Of a stretch of 64,000 nucleotides of DNA, positions 45,443-55,031 are shown piece after piece (position 1 is the first letter of the stretch; every line of letters begins with the position of its first letter). Both the position numbers and the translations under genes were made by a program. Below the pieces are notes generated by a model, which made no database searches, was not told the origin of the DNA, and saw only the letters and a program-made list of their open reading frames with translations. This stretch comes from Chlamydia trachomatis (GTDB lineage: Bacteria > Chlamydiota > Chlamydiia > Chlamydiales > Rhabdochlamydiaceae), in assembly GCA_945898205.1 (NCBI GenBank), contig CAMDHO010000001.1, positions 1 through 64,000 of the forward strand. Direction: 5' to 3'.

Positions 45443-46717
45443 ATGAGAGTTTCTCGTTGTTTTCATCAGAGTGTCTTTTTTACAGTAATTTCTTTCTTTG
45501 CTTTCGCCCCATTAGCTTTTACAGATACGATAGATCGTGAAAATGACTCTCAAGATGTCGATGTTCAGGCTGTTCGAGAATGGATGAATACAAAAAGGCA
45601 AGTATCTATTAAAGAAATTGGGGGGAACCTCTCTTTAAGTGGAGAAGTGAGAACTGAGTTTCAAAAGACAGGGGAAACAATTAATGATATTAAACAACGA
45701 GGATCAGGAACAAGATTTCCTTCTTCGACATTTGACGTAGCAGTTAATATCATGTTGGATTATCGCAACGATCGCACTTGGTCTGCTATTAAGCTTGAAT
45801 TTGATAATGATGCAGGTGTTTTTAGCGGAACGGTAAATAAAATCCGAATGGCAAAGGCTTATTTTGGAGCAAGAGCGTGTGATGGGGATAGTTACTATGT
45901 AGATGTTGAAGTGGGAAGAAAAAAACTTAGCACCATTTTTGATTCTAAGTTAGAGTTTTCCTCTTTTTTTGATGGTTGCTTAGTAAAATATGATCAATCC
46001 TTTGAAAGGATGGGAGATTTTTATCTCCATGCTGGTGTTTTTGTTATAAATGAAAGAATTAATCAATATGGGTATGTAGGCGAAACTGGCTTTATGAATA
46101 TTGCAGGTTCTGGACTTTATTCGAAATTTTCTTTAATTGATTGGGATACTAAGCAAGAGAGCAGCAATTTTTATAATAAAACAAAGATGGATAAAATTGC
46201 GAATCAAAGGAGATTTGAGTTCCTGGTGTCTCAGTTTACTCTTGGCTATAAATGTTATCCTGCAAAGTTAAAAAAGCAAATCACGATATATTTAGCAGGA
46301 CTTTATAATTTTGCTGCAAAACGGCTGGCTATTACAGATTATCAAAAAGCAAACTGGGCTAGCTATATTGGTTTTTCTATCGGAGAGTTAAAGCGTAAGG
46401 GAGATTGGGCGTTAGATGCAAACTATCAATTCTTAGCGGCTCAGTGTGTTCCCGATTTTGATGCAAGTGGAGTAGGGCTAGGAAATGTAACTAATTCAGG
46501 GTTTTATACGAAGGACATTAACAATACAGTATTAGCAACAAGAAGAAATGCTGGAGGGAATGTTAACTTTCGAGGTGTGAGTATCACGTTAGACTATCTA
46601 CTTTCCAATAACCTCACATTGCAACAGCAATGGCTACAATCTGTAACTTTGGATGAAGATATTGGTCCCTATAGAAAATATAAGCAGTATGAGATCGAAT
46701 TTATTTACGGATTCTAA
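45443..46717 (+). CDS. Putative outer-membrane porin of chlamydial type
   Basis: 424 residues from ATG 45443 (AGAGG a few bases upstream), chosen because it begins the signal peptide (HQSVFFTVISFFAFAPLAFTDT). The mature protein starts with a short helix (QAVREWMNTKR), then GGNLSLSGEVRTEFQ and many amphipathic strands (IMLDYRNDRTWSAIKLEFDNDAG, YYVDVEVGRKKL), ending in EFIYGF. The terminal phenylalanine and periodic strands support a 14-18-stranded barrel. Substrate unknown. It is followed at once by a perfect terminator. Confidence 0.75.
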   Translation: MRVSRCFHQSVFFTVISFFAFAPLAFTDTIDRENDSQDVDVQAVREWMNTKRQVSIKEIGGNLSLSGEVRTEFQKTGETINDIKQRGSGTRFPSSTFDVAVNIMLDYRNDRTWSAIKLEFDNDAGVFSGTVNKIRMAKAYFGARACDGDSYYVDVEVGRKKLSTIFDSKLEFSSFFDGCLVKYDQSFERMGDFYLHAGVFVINERINQYGYVGETGFMNIAGSGLYSKFSLIDWDTKQESSNFYNKTKMDKIANQRRFEFLVSQFTLGYKCYPAKLKKQITIYLAGLYNFAAKRLAITDYQKANWASYIGFSIGELKRKGDWALDANYQFLAAQCVPDFDASGVGLGNVTNSGFYTKDINNTVLATRRNAGGNVNFRGVSITLDYLLSNNLTLQQQWLQSVTLDEDIGPYRKYKQYEIEFIYGF

Positions 46718-48107
46718 TCTAACCTCTTTTCAAAAAAGACTGTTTCAATTTATTGAAACAGTCTTTTTTAAAAAGACTCAAAAAGTTCAGAAAAAAGCTC
46801 TATCTACGATTCGAGCCTTTTCTCTATCTAAACCGGTAGATGGGATATGTCAAAGAGTGTGGAAAGTTTTACCCTCTATTAGATATGCAATCCACAAGGT
46901 AATTGCTTTTTTATTTCCTTTTTATTGGCGTTATTCAGCAGAAGTTGTTCAATCTTTAAATCTTTTAATGAAACTAAGGGTTTTTTCAGAGGAAGTTTAC
47001 TTCACTCCAAAAGAAGTCGCTATTGTTTCTCATTTTTTTAAGGAAATAAAAAAAAATCCTTCTTCTTTGCACACTCTTCGTGCTTTAGCATCTAAAGATC
47101 AATATAGCTTGCTTGAATTTATACAGGGAATTCTATCTACCTCGGAAGTGGCTGAGATAAAAAATAAACTAGAAGATATTCAGCTTAATAAAAGCAACCC
47201 TTTGACTGTTGACGAAATAGGGATGATTGAATTGAGTTTTGATCGTCAAAAGTTTCTAGGTTGTTTAAAAAAACAAAATGTAGAAGGGATAGACTCTATC
47301 CTTAGTTTTTGGACTCAAATGGTAGAGTTAAAAGAGCATCCTGTGATGGCTATTTTTAGAGAAAGGACTCTTTCTCTTTTTTCTGAGGGGTGTTTAGGTT
47401 TTTTATCAAGTTATGAAGATGACAAAAAAGTAAGACTAAACCTTAAGGAAGATTCCCTTTGTTTTATCGATATTTGTTCCAGGCTATATTATTTGCTTGT
47501 CGGGAATTCATGTCATGTGGGATTTGTTTTCGTTAAAGAAGGGCGTTTATTTACTTCTGATATTACTCCCCTTTACTTGAAACATCGTATAAGGCCGCAT
47601 TCTATAGGCATTTTATATCCATCTGAATATTTATATCGATTTAAAATAAATCCTCTACTTTCTTCTCAGGTAACTCCTTTTCATGCAAAATTTTTACAGA
47701 GTTTTTTTTCTCAAAAATTAACAGAGAGTATATCTATAGAACAAAATGTTTCTTGGGGGTTTTTAGAAGGGGTTTCATCGTTTATTTCAGGGCGTAAAAC
47801 TCCTTTTTGGGATCGAAAAAAAATAGAGAATCTACAATCTAAAGAGATATGTACGGGGTTTTCAGCAAAAATGGTATATCAAGCCTTTTTAAAGACTAGG
47901 GAGAAGGTTCAGGAGCTTGGCTATGGGGTAGATCAGATTACTTATCCTTTTCTGGCTCATGAGAACATCGGGAGAATGCTTGTTGCTGATTTTATTAAAT
48001 ATTTTAAGAAAAAAGGATTGATAGAACTTGTAGAGGATCCTTTTCTAACAGCATGCATTGAGCCCGGGTTTTTAAAAGAAGAGCTTAATTTACTTTTTAA
48101 GTACTAA
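46689..48107 (+). CDS. Candidate permuted papain-fold (YiiX/NlpC-P60-like) protein
   Basis: 472 residues from ATG 46689, which overlaps the end of the porin gene; the true start is uncertain. The N-terminal ~200 residues are helical, with a hydrophobic segment (VIAFLFPFYW). In the C-terminal half a His in GNSCHVGFVFVKEG precedes by about 110 residues a Cys in EICTGFSAKMVYQAFL. This His-then-Cys order and local pattern match circularly permuted NlpC/P60 peptidases such as YiiX. The assignment is by pattern only. No signal peptide. It lies in the accessory block next to a glycosyltransferase-like gene, so a secreted effector is possible. Confidence 0.5.
   Translation: MRSNLFTDSNLTSFQKRLFQFIETVFFKKTQKVQKKALSTIRAFSLSKPVDGICQRVWKVLPSIRYAIHKVIAFLFPFYWRYSAEVVQSLNLLMKLRVFSEEVYFTPKEVAIVSHFFKEIKKNPSSLHTLRALASKDQYSLLEFIQGILSTSEVAEIKNKLEDIQLNKSNPLTVDEIGMIELSFDRQKFLGCLKKQNVEGIDSILSFWTQMVELKEHPVMAIFRERTLSLFSEGCLGFLSSYEDDKKVRLNLKEDSLCFIDICSRLYYLLVGNSCHVGFVFVKEGRLFTSDITPLYLKHRIRPHSIGILYPSEYLYRFKINPLLSSQVTPFHAKFLQSFFSQKLTESISIEQNVSWGFLEGVSSFISGRKTPFWDRKKIENLQSKEICTGFSAKMVYQAFLKTREKVQELGYGVDQITYPFLAHENIGRMLVADFIKYFKKKGLIELVEDPFLTACIEPGFLKEELNLLFKY
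46732..46769. terminator. Perfect 17-bp stem terminator after the porin gene
   Basis: Arms 46732-46748 and 46753-46769 are perfectly complementary with loop TTTA, A-run on one side and T-run on the other (gactgtttcaa/ttgaaacagtc core). It begins 15 bp after the porin stop. It lies inside the first codons of the next open frame, which makes the start of that gene doubtful. Confidence 0.85.
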
Positions 48108-48299
48108 TATTTTTTTAAAAAGTTTTTTCTTTTGCTCTATTGAATGAGCAAGAACCTCTATTTCAGGTTTATATAACTATTTAATCATAGTTTTTTAATT
48201 ATTGTCTTTTTTTGTGTTTTGATTATTTTGTTTTTTAGTAATAGTTATAGTATTTGTTGTGCTATAATTTGATATTATTTAATGATTTTTTAGGTTTTT

Positions 48300-49763
48300 A
48301 TGAGTTCACTTGTTGTAAAGTCTAGTCTTTTTAATATTGAAAATCAGAGTCCATCAGAGATTTGTTTATCTGGAAAAAGTCAAAATAAAAATATAGATGT
48401 AATTCCCGTTTCAATCAATGACATCTTTTTATGTTCTGGTAATATACTTTCTTTGCTTTCTAACGTTTTAATAAATAGAGGTTTAAATGGTTTTATTCCC
48501 TTGGCAGTCCGCGATTTGTCGAGTCTAGTTATTCTTGCTGGTGAATCGATTTCAAGTGTAAAGACAGTTAATGAGGCTAGCACCATTCTATCAGGGGTAG
48601 CCCTAACAGTGACTAGATTATTTATTTTAAATAAAATAAATTCAATTCCTTTACTAAAGCCTATACTATTAGTTATGAATGTTTTTGGCACGTATTCTGT
48701 AGTCCACAGAGCTGCTACAGAATTAAATAAATGTTTAAGTGTCTATAAAGAATCGAAAGTTAAAAATAATTGGAATATTGCAAGAAATATATTTGTTCAT
48801 GTGGTTAATGCTTCTTGTTCGATCTATAATACATATTCGATATTTAATCGGCATATTGAGGATTTATTAGAAAAGAGGCCTTCTAGAAAAAGCTGGAATA
48901 AAATGAGAGAAGAGACTCCTTTGAGGAGAAGTGAAAATAAAGAAAAGATCCCCTCGATTGATTCAAGTCAAATTTCTAATGAAGAGAGATCTTTTGAAGA
49001 TAGGAAAAGAAAAATAACAGTGGTTACAGCCTATGATAATGGTATTAAAAAATATGCAGATTTGGTTGGCCCTAATCAAAGAAACTTTGCTGAAAAAAAT
49101 AAATATGGCTATGTCAGATATGAAGGAAATTTATCAAAAAATAGAGCTCCTTATTGGTCTAAAATAGTTGCAATTTGGGATCAACTTCAAAAAACAAAAG
49201 AAGGTGAATGGATTGCTTGGATGGATGCCAGTGCCGTTGTTACAAATACAGATAAAAACTTTGATCAAATTATCGAAAAATATGGAGAAGGAAAGGATGT
49301 TATTTTAACTACAGATCCACAAGTTCCTATTAACAATGCTGTGTTTTTAGTAAAAAATAGCGACTGGTCAAAGGATTGGATTCAAAAAGTGTGGAGTCGC
49401 TCCGATTTATCTGTCGGAGGCGAGGGGAATTGCGGAGATCTAAATTTTCCTCATTGTCATTATGAACAGCAGTCTATGACAGAGCTGTGGGAAGGGGGGT
49501 GGAATAATATTCAAAGCCGTACAGCTATTATTCCTAATAAATCAATGAATAGTTTTTCTCGCTACAGCCACTGGGATGAGTATAGAGATATGCAGTTGTA
49601 TTATGGGAATGATGCAAAGGAGTCAAAATGGGCCCCCAAAGATTTTATCTGCAAAGTAACTGGAATGGATAAAGATCGTCGATACAAATTGCTCAAATAT
49701 TTTGTAGGTAATTGTGTAGATAAAGATTGTAATATCCCGTCTTCAGATGCAGATATCCAGTGA
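48300..49763 (+). CDS. GT34-like glycosyltransferase with hydrophobic N-terminal region
   Basis: 487 residues. Residues ~40-170 contain several hydrophobic helices (NILSLLSNVLI, IPLLKPILLVMNVFG), and ~200-235 form a charged linker. The C-terminal domain from about 238 reads as a GMA12/MNN10-type galactosyltransferase: KITVVTAYDNG, APYWSKIVAIWDQL, GEWIAWMDASAVVTN (metal site D309-A-S in place of D-x-D), VPINNAVFLVKNSDWS, and CHYEQQSMTEL. GT34 enzymes are mainly fungal and plant. An Inc-like membrane part fused to a sugar transferase suggests a host-directed protein (inference). ATG 48300 is preceded by very AT-rich DNA and no strong ribosome site. Confidence 0.65.
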   Translation: MSSLVVKSSLFNIENQSPSEICLSGKSQNKNIDVIPVSINDIFLCSGNILSLLSNVLINRGLNGFIPLAVRDLSSLVILAGESISSVKTVNEASTILSGVALTVTRLFILNKINSIPLLKPILLVMNVFGTYSVVHRAATELNKCLSVYKESKVKNNWNIARNIFVHVVNASCSIYNTYSIFNRHIEDLLEKRPSRKSWNKMREETPLRRSENKEKIPSIDSSQISNEERSFEDRKRKITVVTAYDNGIKKYADLVGPNQRNFAEKNKYGYVRYEGNLSKNRAPYWSKIVAIWDQLQKTKEGEWIAWMDASAVVTNTDKNFDQIIEKYGEGKDVILTTDPQVPINNAVFLVKNSDWSKDWIQKVWSRSDLSVGGEGNCGDLNFPHCHYEQQSMTELWEGGWNNIQSRTAIIPNKSMNSFSRYSHWDEYRDMQLYYGNDAKESKWAPKDFICKVTGMDKDRRYKLLKYFVGNCVDKDCNIPSSDADIQ

Positions 49764-49772
49764 GTCAATGCA

Positions 49773-49815
49773 GTCGGCAAAGATAATTGTCGCCGACCGG
49801 TAAAGATAATTGACG
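49773..49815. repeat. Direct repeat with inverted repeat after the glycosyltransferase gene
   Basis: CGGCAAAGATAATTGTCGC and CGGTAAAGATAATTGACGC follow each other within 43 bp. GTCGGC and GCCGAC flank the first copy as an inverted repeat. GC-rich ends like this resemble the termini of some insertion sequences, but no transposase is adjacent. It may instead be a hairpin ending the upstream gene. Confidence 0.5.
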
Positions 49816-49988
49816 CAAAACATCTCCCTGATTAAAAATTTAGAATCGAGCGTAAATCCCTCAGAGGATTCGTTCTGAGCCATCAGGATGCTCAGGTGGC
49901 TTTTCAATTGCAAGTTTTTTAATTCTTGACCATATAGCCCGAGTGGAATCGTTAATAAAAAAGTAATTATAAATATACGAATTTTTAT

Positions 49989-51656
49989 TTAGAGGAGAAT
50001 TGAATACTTTTTTATTTGCACTACAGGCATATTTTCTTTCTTTTCCAAAGAGATCAAGCAAACTTCATCGCTATTAAAAGAGAAAAGAGATTTTTTTACA
50101 GGAAGAAACTCTAGAAGATTAGCCTCTTGATGAAAGAGGTACGCTTTGCTGCCTTCTTGTAAGTATTCCTTTGTCTTTTTTAAAGCATCCTCTAAAGAAA
50201 GTTCTTCAGGGATAAAAAACACGTTAGGAGCTAGATGTAAAACTAGGGGGATATGAATGTTTTCTTTTTTTTGAATTACAATCTGACAGTTAGTTGAAAA
50301 AAATGCGACCTTCCAAAGAAGGTTTAAGCTTAAGGTTTCCGCAAGAAAAATAGAGGTGTTTTTAAACAGAGTTACATCCACTTTCTTTGAGTGAAAAATA
50401 CGAGAAAAGAAAGGTAGGGTTGTTTGTAAAAGGCGACAGGATAAAATGAATACGACAAAAAATGTTAAAATACTCATGCAAAGAAATCCTAAGGAAGGAG
50501 AGAGTCCCAGTAAAGCTCCAAATAAATAAAGAGAACCTGAAGCGATAAGGACTCCTAAAAAACTCAAAAAATTAGCGGCAGCAATCGTTTGACCTCTTTG
50601 TTGTGAAGAACTACTCATTTGAATAAAAGAGTCAAAGGAGATAACAAAAATGCCTCCTGCAAGACCAATTAAGGTCAAAATTATAGCTGTAGGGATTAAA
50701 TAAGCGGAAAAAAACCACAAAGAAAAAAATAGAATAGCAATGATGAACCCTGCAAGACAAGAAAGGCCTAGTTCTGCTTTTTTCTTGAGAAATTTCCCTG
50801 CTAAAAAAGATCCTCCTGCAATACCAAGGGCAGATAATAAGAATAAATATCCTCCAGCATATTCAGACAGATGAAGTGATTGGATAGCAAAAGGGATGAT
50901 GTTAAGTTGTGTAAAAGCTCCTATAAAAAGGAAAAAAGCAGATCCGAAAAGAGAGGCTGATAAAAGTGGCGTTTTACGACATTCTAAAATAGTTTGAATG
51001 ATTTCTTTTGGGAAAAAAAAACGGATCTTTTTTAAAGATTTTTGGGGCTCTGTTTTTTTTATACCTAATGCAAAAAAGAGACCGCATAAAGAAAAAAGAA
51101 GGCAAAACGAGACAGAAAGAACGTAGTTTTTTTCTGTTAATTCAGAAATGAAAGAAGCTAGAAATGTTCCTGAAATAATAGCTAGATAAGTGAAGGAGGT
51201 TATTAACGCATTTGCTTTAGTAATGTTTTGTTTATCAACGATCTCTGCGATAATTCCATATTTTGAAGGACCAAAGACTGCGCTGTGAGTTGCTAGGAGA
51301 AAAAGAAGTGAGTAACATCCCCATGTGCTTTTAAAGTAAAAGACAAATACAGAAAGAATCATAAGGAGAATTTCAAAAGATTTAAGGCTTACAATAATTT
51401 TTTGTTTACTAAAACGGTCTGCTAAAACCCCAGCAGCAGCAGAAAAAAGAAGGAAAGGCACGACGTAAAGAGCTCCGACTGCGGAAAGAATAGTGCTCGA
51501 TTTTTCTACGCCTAGACTGGCAAGAAGCAGAAATATTATCAGAAGTTTATAAATGTTGTCATTTAAGGCTCCTAAAAATTGAGAGGCATTTAGGCAAAAA
51601 AAAGAGCTTGGTTTTTTTTTAAATTTTTCAATTCGTGCTTTCTTAAAAAAGAGCAT
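49989..51656 (-). CDS. LplT/YgeD-like MFS transporter
   Basis: 555 residues from ATG 51656. A TTG further upstream is rejected because it coincides with the -35 element. The first ~400 residues are an MFS domain of the lysophospholipid transporter type (NASQFLGALNDNIYKLLIIFLLL, AAAGVLADRFSKQKII, ATHSAVFGPSKYGIIAEIV). The last ~150 residues are a soluble extension with no recognised enzyme motif. In Chlamydia a YgeD-type transporter gene also lies beside recC (established knowledge), supporting the assignment. Probably moves lysophospholipids or a related lipid across the inner membrane. Confidence 0.85.
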   Translation of the reverse strand: MLFFKKARIEKFKKKPSSFFCLNASQFLGALNDNIYKLLIIFLLLASLGVEKSSTILSAVGALYVVPFLLFSAAAGVLADRFSKQKIIVSLKSFEILLMILSVFVFYFKSTWGCYSLLFLLATHSAVFGPSKYGIIAEIVDKQNITKANALITSFTYLAIISGTFLASFISELTEKNYVLSVSFCLLFSLCGLFFALGIKKTEPQKSLKKIRFFFPKEIIQTILECRKTPLLSASLFGSAFFLFIGAFTQLNIIPFAIQSLHLSEYAGGYLFLLSALGIAGGSFLAGKFLKKKAELGLSCLAGFIIAILFFSLWFFSAYLIPTAIILTLIGLAGGIFVISFDSFIQMSSSSQQRGQTIAAANFLSFLGVLIASGSLYLFGALLGLSPSLGFLCMSILTFFVVFILSCRLLQTTLPFFSRIFHSKKVDVTLFKNTSIFLAETLSLNLLWKVAFFSTNCQIVIQKKENIHIPLVLHLAPNVFFIPEELSLEDALKKTKEYLQEGSKAYLFHQEANLLEFLPVKKSLFSFNSDEVCLISLEKKENMPVVQIKKYSILL

Positions 51657-51690
51657 AAGACGCCTTGGATTCAATGAATTTTTAATAGAA

Positions 51691-51719
51691 AGAATATAGA
51701 GTAAAAAATCGCTTGTCAA
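51691..51719 (-). promoter_or_regulatory. Promoter of the LplT-like gene
   Basis: On the minus strand a perfect TTGACA (51714-51719) and TATTCT (51691-51696) are separated by 17 bp, 35 bp before the ATG at 51656. TATATT two bases closer is an alternative -10. Confidence 0.6.
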
Positions 51720-51794
51720 TGCTTAGAAGTTTTTTAGAAAGATTGACAACAGATTTAAGACTCGGTACCTTTTTAGCATTAGCAAAGGAAATAG

Positions 51795-54700
51795 ATGATA
51801 AATCGGCCGACTGTACATTTTAGCAATCGATTGGAAGAGTTAGCTTGTCATTTAGGAAATCAGCTTTTCAAAAAAGGGGAGGATCCTTTTGCGGAAAGAC
51901 TTGTTATTCTTCCAAGCCACAGTTTAAAGCTATATCTGACCTCTTTTTTTGCAGAACATCCTAAATGGAGTATATGTGCTGGAATTACATTTAAGACGTT
52001 GATAAATGGGGCCTTTCATTTTTTTTCAGAAGAAGAATTACGAAAGTTCCCCTCTCCATTAGCTCTTTCTTTTATAATAGAGCAAGAGATTGGTCTACTT
52101 ACAAAAGAAAGTTTAGAGGACGAAGTTTTTGGTGAGCTCAAAGACTATCTGGACCCACCCACACCGCAAAAAAGAATTTGGCTAGCAGAAGAGCTATCTC
52201 GTCTTTTTAGTGAATATAGTATGTTTGAAGGAAAAGCCTTAATCCAGTGGAAGGAAAAAAAAGGGTGGAAGCAGGTTTTATGGAATCGAGTTTTTTCTCA
52301 TTTAAAATGCCTTTCAGAGGAATTAAGTCAGAAAAAAGAATTAAAACCTCTACAGGTACATCTATTTGGTTTTTCTAATGTCCCAGATCATTTTTATCAA
52401 TTTTTTTGTCATTTAGGTATGCACATCTATTTTCTTTCTCCAAGTACATACTTTTGGGAAGATCTGTGTAGTGATCAGGAACGGATTTTTTTAGAAAAGA
52501 AAATGGAAGGAAAAAAAATGCGTTTGCAAGTAATGGAGCAAATGACATTTTTCCTGAAAGAGACTCACCCTCTGTTGGCTAATTGGGGGAAAGTGGGAAG
52601 ATCTTTATTAAGGCAACTAGGAGATACAGAATCGTATTTAGAAGAAGAATATACAGATCCTTTAACAGCAGATGCAAATGCTTTGACATATTTACAGTCA
52701 GGGCTTTTTCAATTAGAATCGGAAAAAAGAGAGATTTCATTAGAAGACACATCTATTCTTTGTCTTTCTGCAACGTCCAAGTTAAGAGAAATAGAGTCTC
52801 TTTTTGAAACTCTTCAGGAATATATGCTGTTGGATAAAGAATTAGAGCCAAAAGATATTTTAGTTTTGAGTTCGGATCTCGAGTCCTATTTTCCTTATAT
52901 TCAAATGGTCTTTGGAGTTCAATCCAGCAGCATAGGCTATTCTGTTCATGGCCTTTCTTTAGCGATGTCAGAAGAGGATTCTCAAGCTTTAATGTTTTTC
53001 TTTTCTTTGGCAGAAAGCCGCTTTGATAGAGAGCTTGTTTTAAAGTTTTTTTCTTTTCCTTCTGTAATGAAAAAGTTTGGATGGACATTCGATGATATGG
53101 AACTGCTTAAGCAGTGGTTTGAAAAAGCTCACGTTCTATGGGGATTTGATCCAGAGCATAAAAAACAGTGTTTAGACCAGGTGTGGCCAGAAGGAGCTTT
53201 TTTAGGGCCTCTGCCATTAGAAGGAACTTGGGAAGAAGGGATTTGTAGACTTGTCAAAGGGCTTGCTATGGATGTGGACTCTTTTTTTCTAGAGAAAGAG
53301 GAAATTCCAAATCCTTGGCCGCTCCCTCAACTTGCTTGGGCGGAAGCTGAACTGCTAGGTCGGTTTATTCGGGCACTTTCTTTATTGAAAGAAGATTTAA
53401 AACCTGTTTATCAAAAAGAAAGTAAAACAATAGATCAGTGGGTTTTTTTAATCCAAAAATGGATAGCCTTTTACTTTGATAAGAGTCAGGTAATGGAATC
53501 TTTGACTCAAGATTTAGAATCTTTAAAACAGGAATTAGACGGAAAGGTTTCTTTGCCGCTTCCTTTTATAAGTTTTAAAAAAGCGATAGAAGCTCACTTT
53601 CACAAGAAAAAAGAGTCGTTTCAAAGTTCTCATCTGAATACGGTTAAATTTCTTTCGATGCAATTAGGAGGCTGTTATCCTTCAAAAATCATATGCGCTA
53701 TCGGATGTGATGAAGGATCTTTTCCTAGAAATCCTCCCTCAGATTGTTTAGATAAAACTGGAAAATTTAAAGAAGTTCCGTCTATTACAGAGCAAGATCG
53801 TTATCTTTTTCTAGAAATGATTCTTCATTCAAGGAAAGCTTTTATTTGTAGTTATCAAAGGATGTCTTGGAAAGATCAAAAGGGACAAGGTCCTTCTTTG
53901 CTCATTCAAGATCTTATGAATGATTTGGATAAAAACTGTTTTTTTGCTAACTCTTTTTTAAAACCTTCAGAAGTCTTAACTCGGCATCACCCAGCTATGA
54001 ATTTTGATCAGAGGTATTTTCAAAAAGAAGGTTTTTGCAGTTATTCTCCGATTACATTTTTATCAGCGCAAAGCTACTATCTAAAAGAGAAGAAAAAAAT
54101 ACTTCCCTTTTTTTTCAATCAAGAAAAAAAAGGGTTATTCCATTCGAAAACTATTGAAATCAAAAAACTTCAAGATTTTGCCAAAGATCCAATTCGTATA
54201 TTCTTTAAAGAAAAGCTTGGAATTTTTTTTGATTTTATTGCTCCTAAAGAAGAGGAGTTTTTTCTTCCAGCCGTAACGCGTAGCCAAATGAAAAAAGAGG
54301 CTTTTCAAAAAGGTCTAGCTTCTTGCATTTGCAGAGCAAAAGCAAAGGGGCAATTGCCTTTAGGGGAAATAGGGAAGATTGCGGTTCACGATTTAGAAGA
54401 AGATCTCATTCAGTGGCAAAAACACTTGAATCTTTTTCAACTGAAGTTTAGTGATGTTTTTTGTGTAGAATTTTCGGAAGATGTAAAAGTGATGGAAAAA
54501 AAAGAAGGTAAAATTCTTTTGCCGCCCCTTTTAATCGACGTAGATGGCGTTGGAATGATGTCGCTAATAGGATCTCTTGACTTTGTGTCCCCTCAGGGTT
54601 TTTTGTGGCTAGGAAGTGCTTCGAAAGCAAATAGGATTGAACTTTTTCCTTCTTTGTTGATTCTCTCTTGTCTTTCAGAAGTATTAGGTATCGAAGCTAA

Positions 54701-55028
54701 AGGATTAATTTTAAAAACGGGTAAAGTTTTTTCCGTATCACTTGAAGATCCTTTTAAGCAGTTAGGATTCTACTTGCGGCTTTATCTGAGATCTATTCAA
54801 GAGATTTGTCCGATTCGACCTGAGTGGGCTTTGGATTTTCTTGTAAAAACAAAAGAAGAAATAGAGAAGAAGAGACTATCTTCTTCTTACTTTAAAGGTT
54901 TTGTAGATCCCTATGAAGAGTGGATGTTAAAAAGAGAGGGGCTTCCTGAAATAGACGTTATATATAACCTTTGGAAATCTGAATGGGAAAAAGTGTTTTC
55001 TCCCCTTTTATCTGCTATCTTGGAGTAA
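51795..55028 (+). CDS. recC: Exodeoxyribonuclease V gamma subunit
   Basis: 1077 residues, normal for RecC. Helicase-like fold without a functional Walker A. N-terminal HFSNRLEELACHLGNQLF and LVILPSHSLKLYLTSFFAEHP correspond to the family start (strand followed by N-x-L-E-x-L). GCYPSKIICAIGCDEGSFPR and RYLFLEMILHSRKAFICSYQ are conserved core segments. It recognises Chi and holds the complex together. The start follows AAGGAAATAG. First gene of the recC-recB-recD operon. Confidence 0.93.
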   Translation: MINRPTVHFSNRLEELACHLGNQLFKKGEDPFAERLVILPSHSLKLYLTSFFAEHPKWSICAGITFKTLINGAFHFFSEEELRKFPSPLALSFIIEQEIGLLTKESLEDEVFGELKDYLDPPTPQKRIWLAEELSRLFSEYSMFEGKALIQWKEKKGWKQVLWNRVFSHLKCLSEELSQKKELKPLQVHLFGFSNVPDHFYQFFCHLGMHIYFLSPSTYFWEDLCSDQERIFLEKKMEGKKMRLQVMEQMTFFLKETHPLLANWGKVGRSLLRQLGDTESYLEEEYTDPLTADANALTYLQSGLFQLESEKREISLEDTSILCLSATSKLREIESLFETLQEYMLLDKELEPKDILVLSSDLESYFPYIQMVFGVQSSSIGYSVHGLSLAMSEEDSQALMFFFSLAESRFDRELVLKFFSFPSVMKKFGWTFDDMELLKQWFEKAHVLWGFDPEHKKQCLDQVWPEGAFLGPLPLEGTWEEGICRLVKGLAMDVDSFFLEKEEIPNPWPLPQLAWAEAELLGRFIRALSLLKEDLKPVYQKESKTIDQWVFLIQKWIAFYFDKSQVMESLTQDLESLKQELDGKVSLPLPFISFKKAIEAHFHKKKESFQSSHLNTVKFLSMQLGGCYPSKIICAIGCDEGSFPRNPPSDCLDKTGKFKEVPSITEQDRYLFLEMILHSRKAFICSYQRMSWKDQKGQGPSLLIQDLMNDLDKNCFFANSFLKPSEVLTRHHPAMNFDQRYFQKEGFCSYSPITFLSAQSYYLKEKKKILPFFFNQEKKGLFHSKTIEIKKLQDFAKDPIRIFFKEKLGIFFDFIAPKEEEFFLPAVTRSQMKKEAFQKGLASCICRAKAKGQLPLGEIGKIAVHDLEEDLIQWQKHLNLFQLKFSDVFCVEFSEDVKVMEKKEGKILLPPLLIDVDGVGMMSLIGSLDFVSPQGFLWLGSASKANRIELFPSLLILSCLSEVLGIEAKGLILKTGKVFSVSLEDPFKQLGFYLRLYLRSIQEICPIRPEWALDFLVKTKEEIEKKRLSSSYFKGFVDPYEEWMLKREGLPEIDVIYNLWKSEWEKVFSPLLSAILE

Positions 55029-55031
55029 ATC

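Noticed and set aside
49861-50061. Minus-strand frame ending in PPEHPDGSERIL
   Set aside because: Half overlaps the transporter gene in another frame. The open end looks like it might be a fragment of a mobile element, but this could not be supported.
51657-51719. Upstream extension of the LplT-like protein to a TTG codon
   Set aside because: That TTG is part of the TTGACA -35 element. The ATG at 51656 has a ribosome site and fits the family start.
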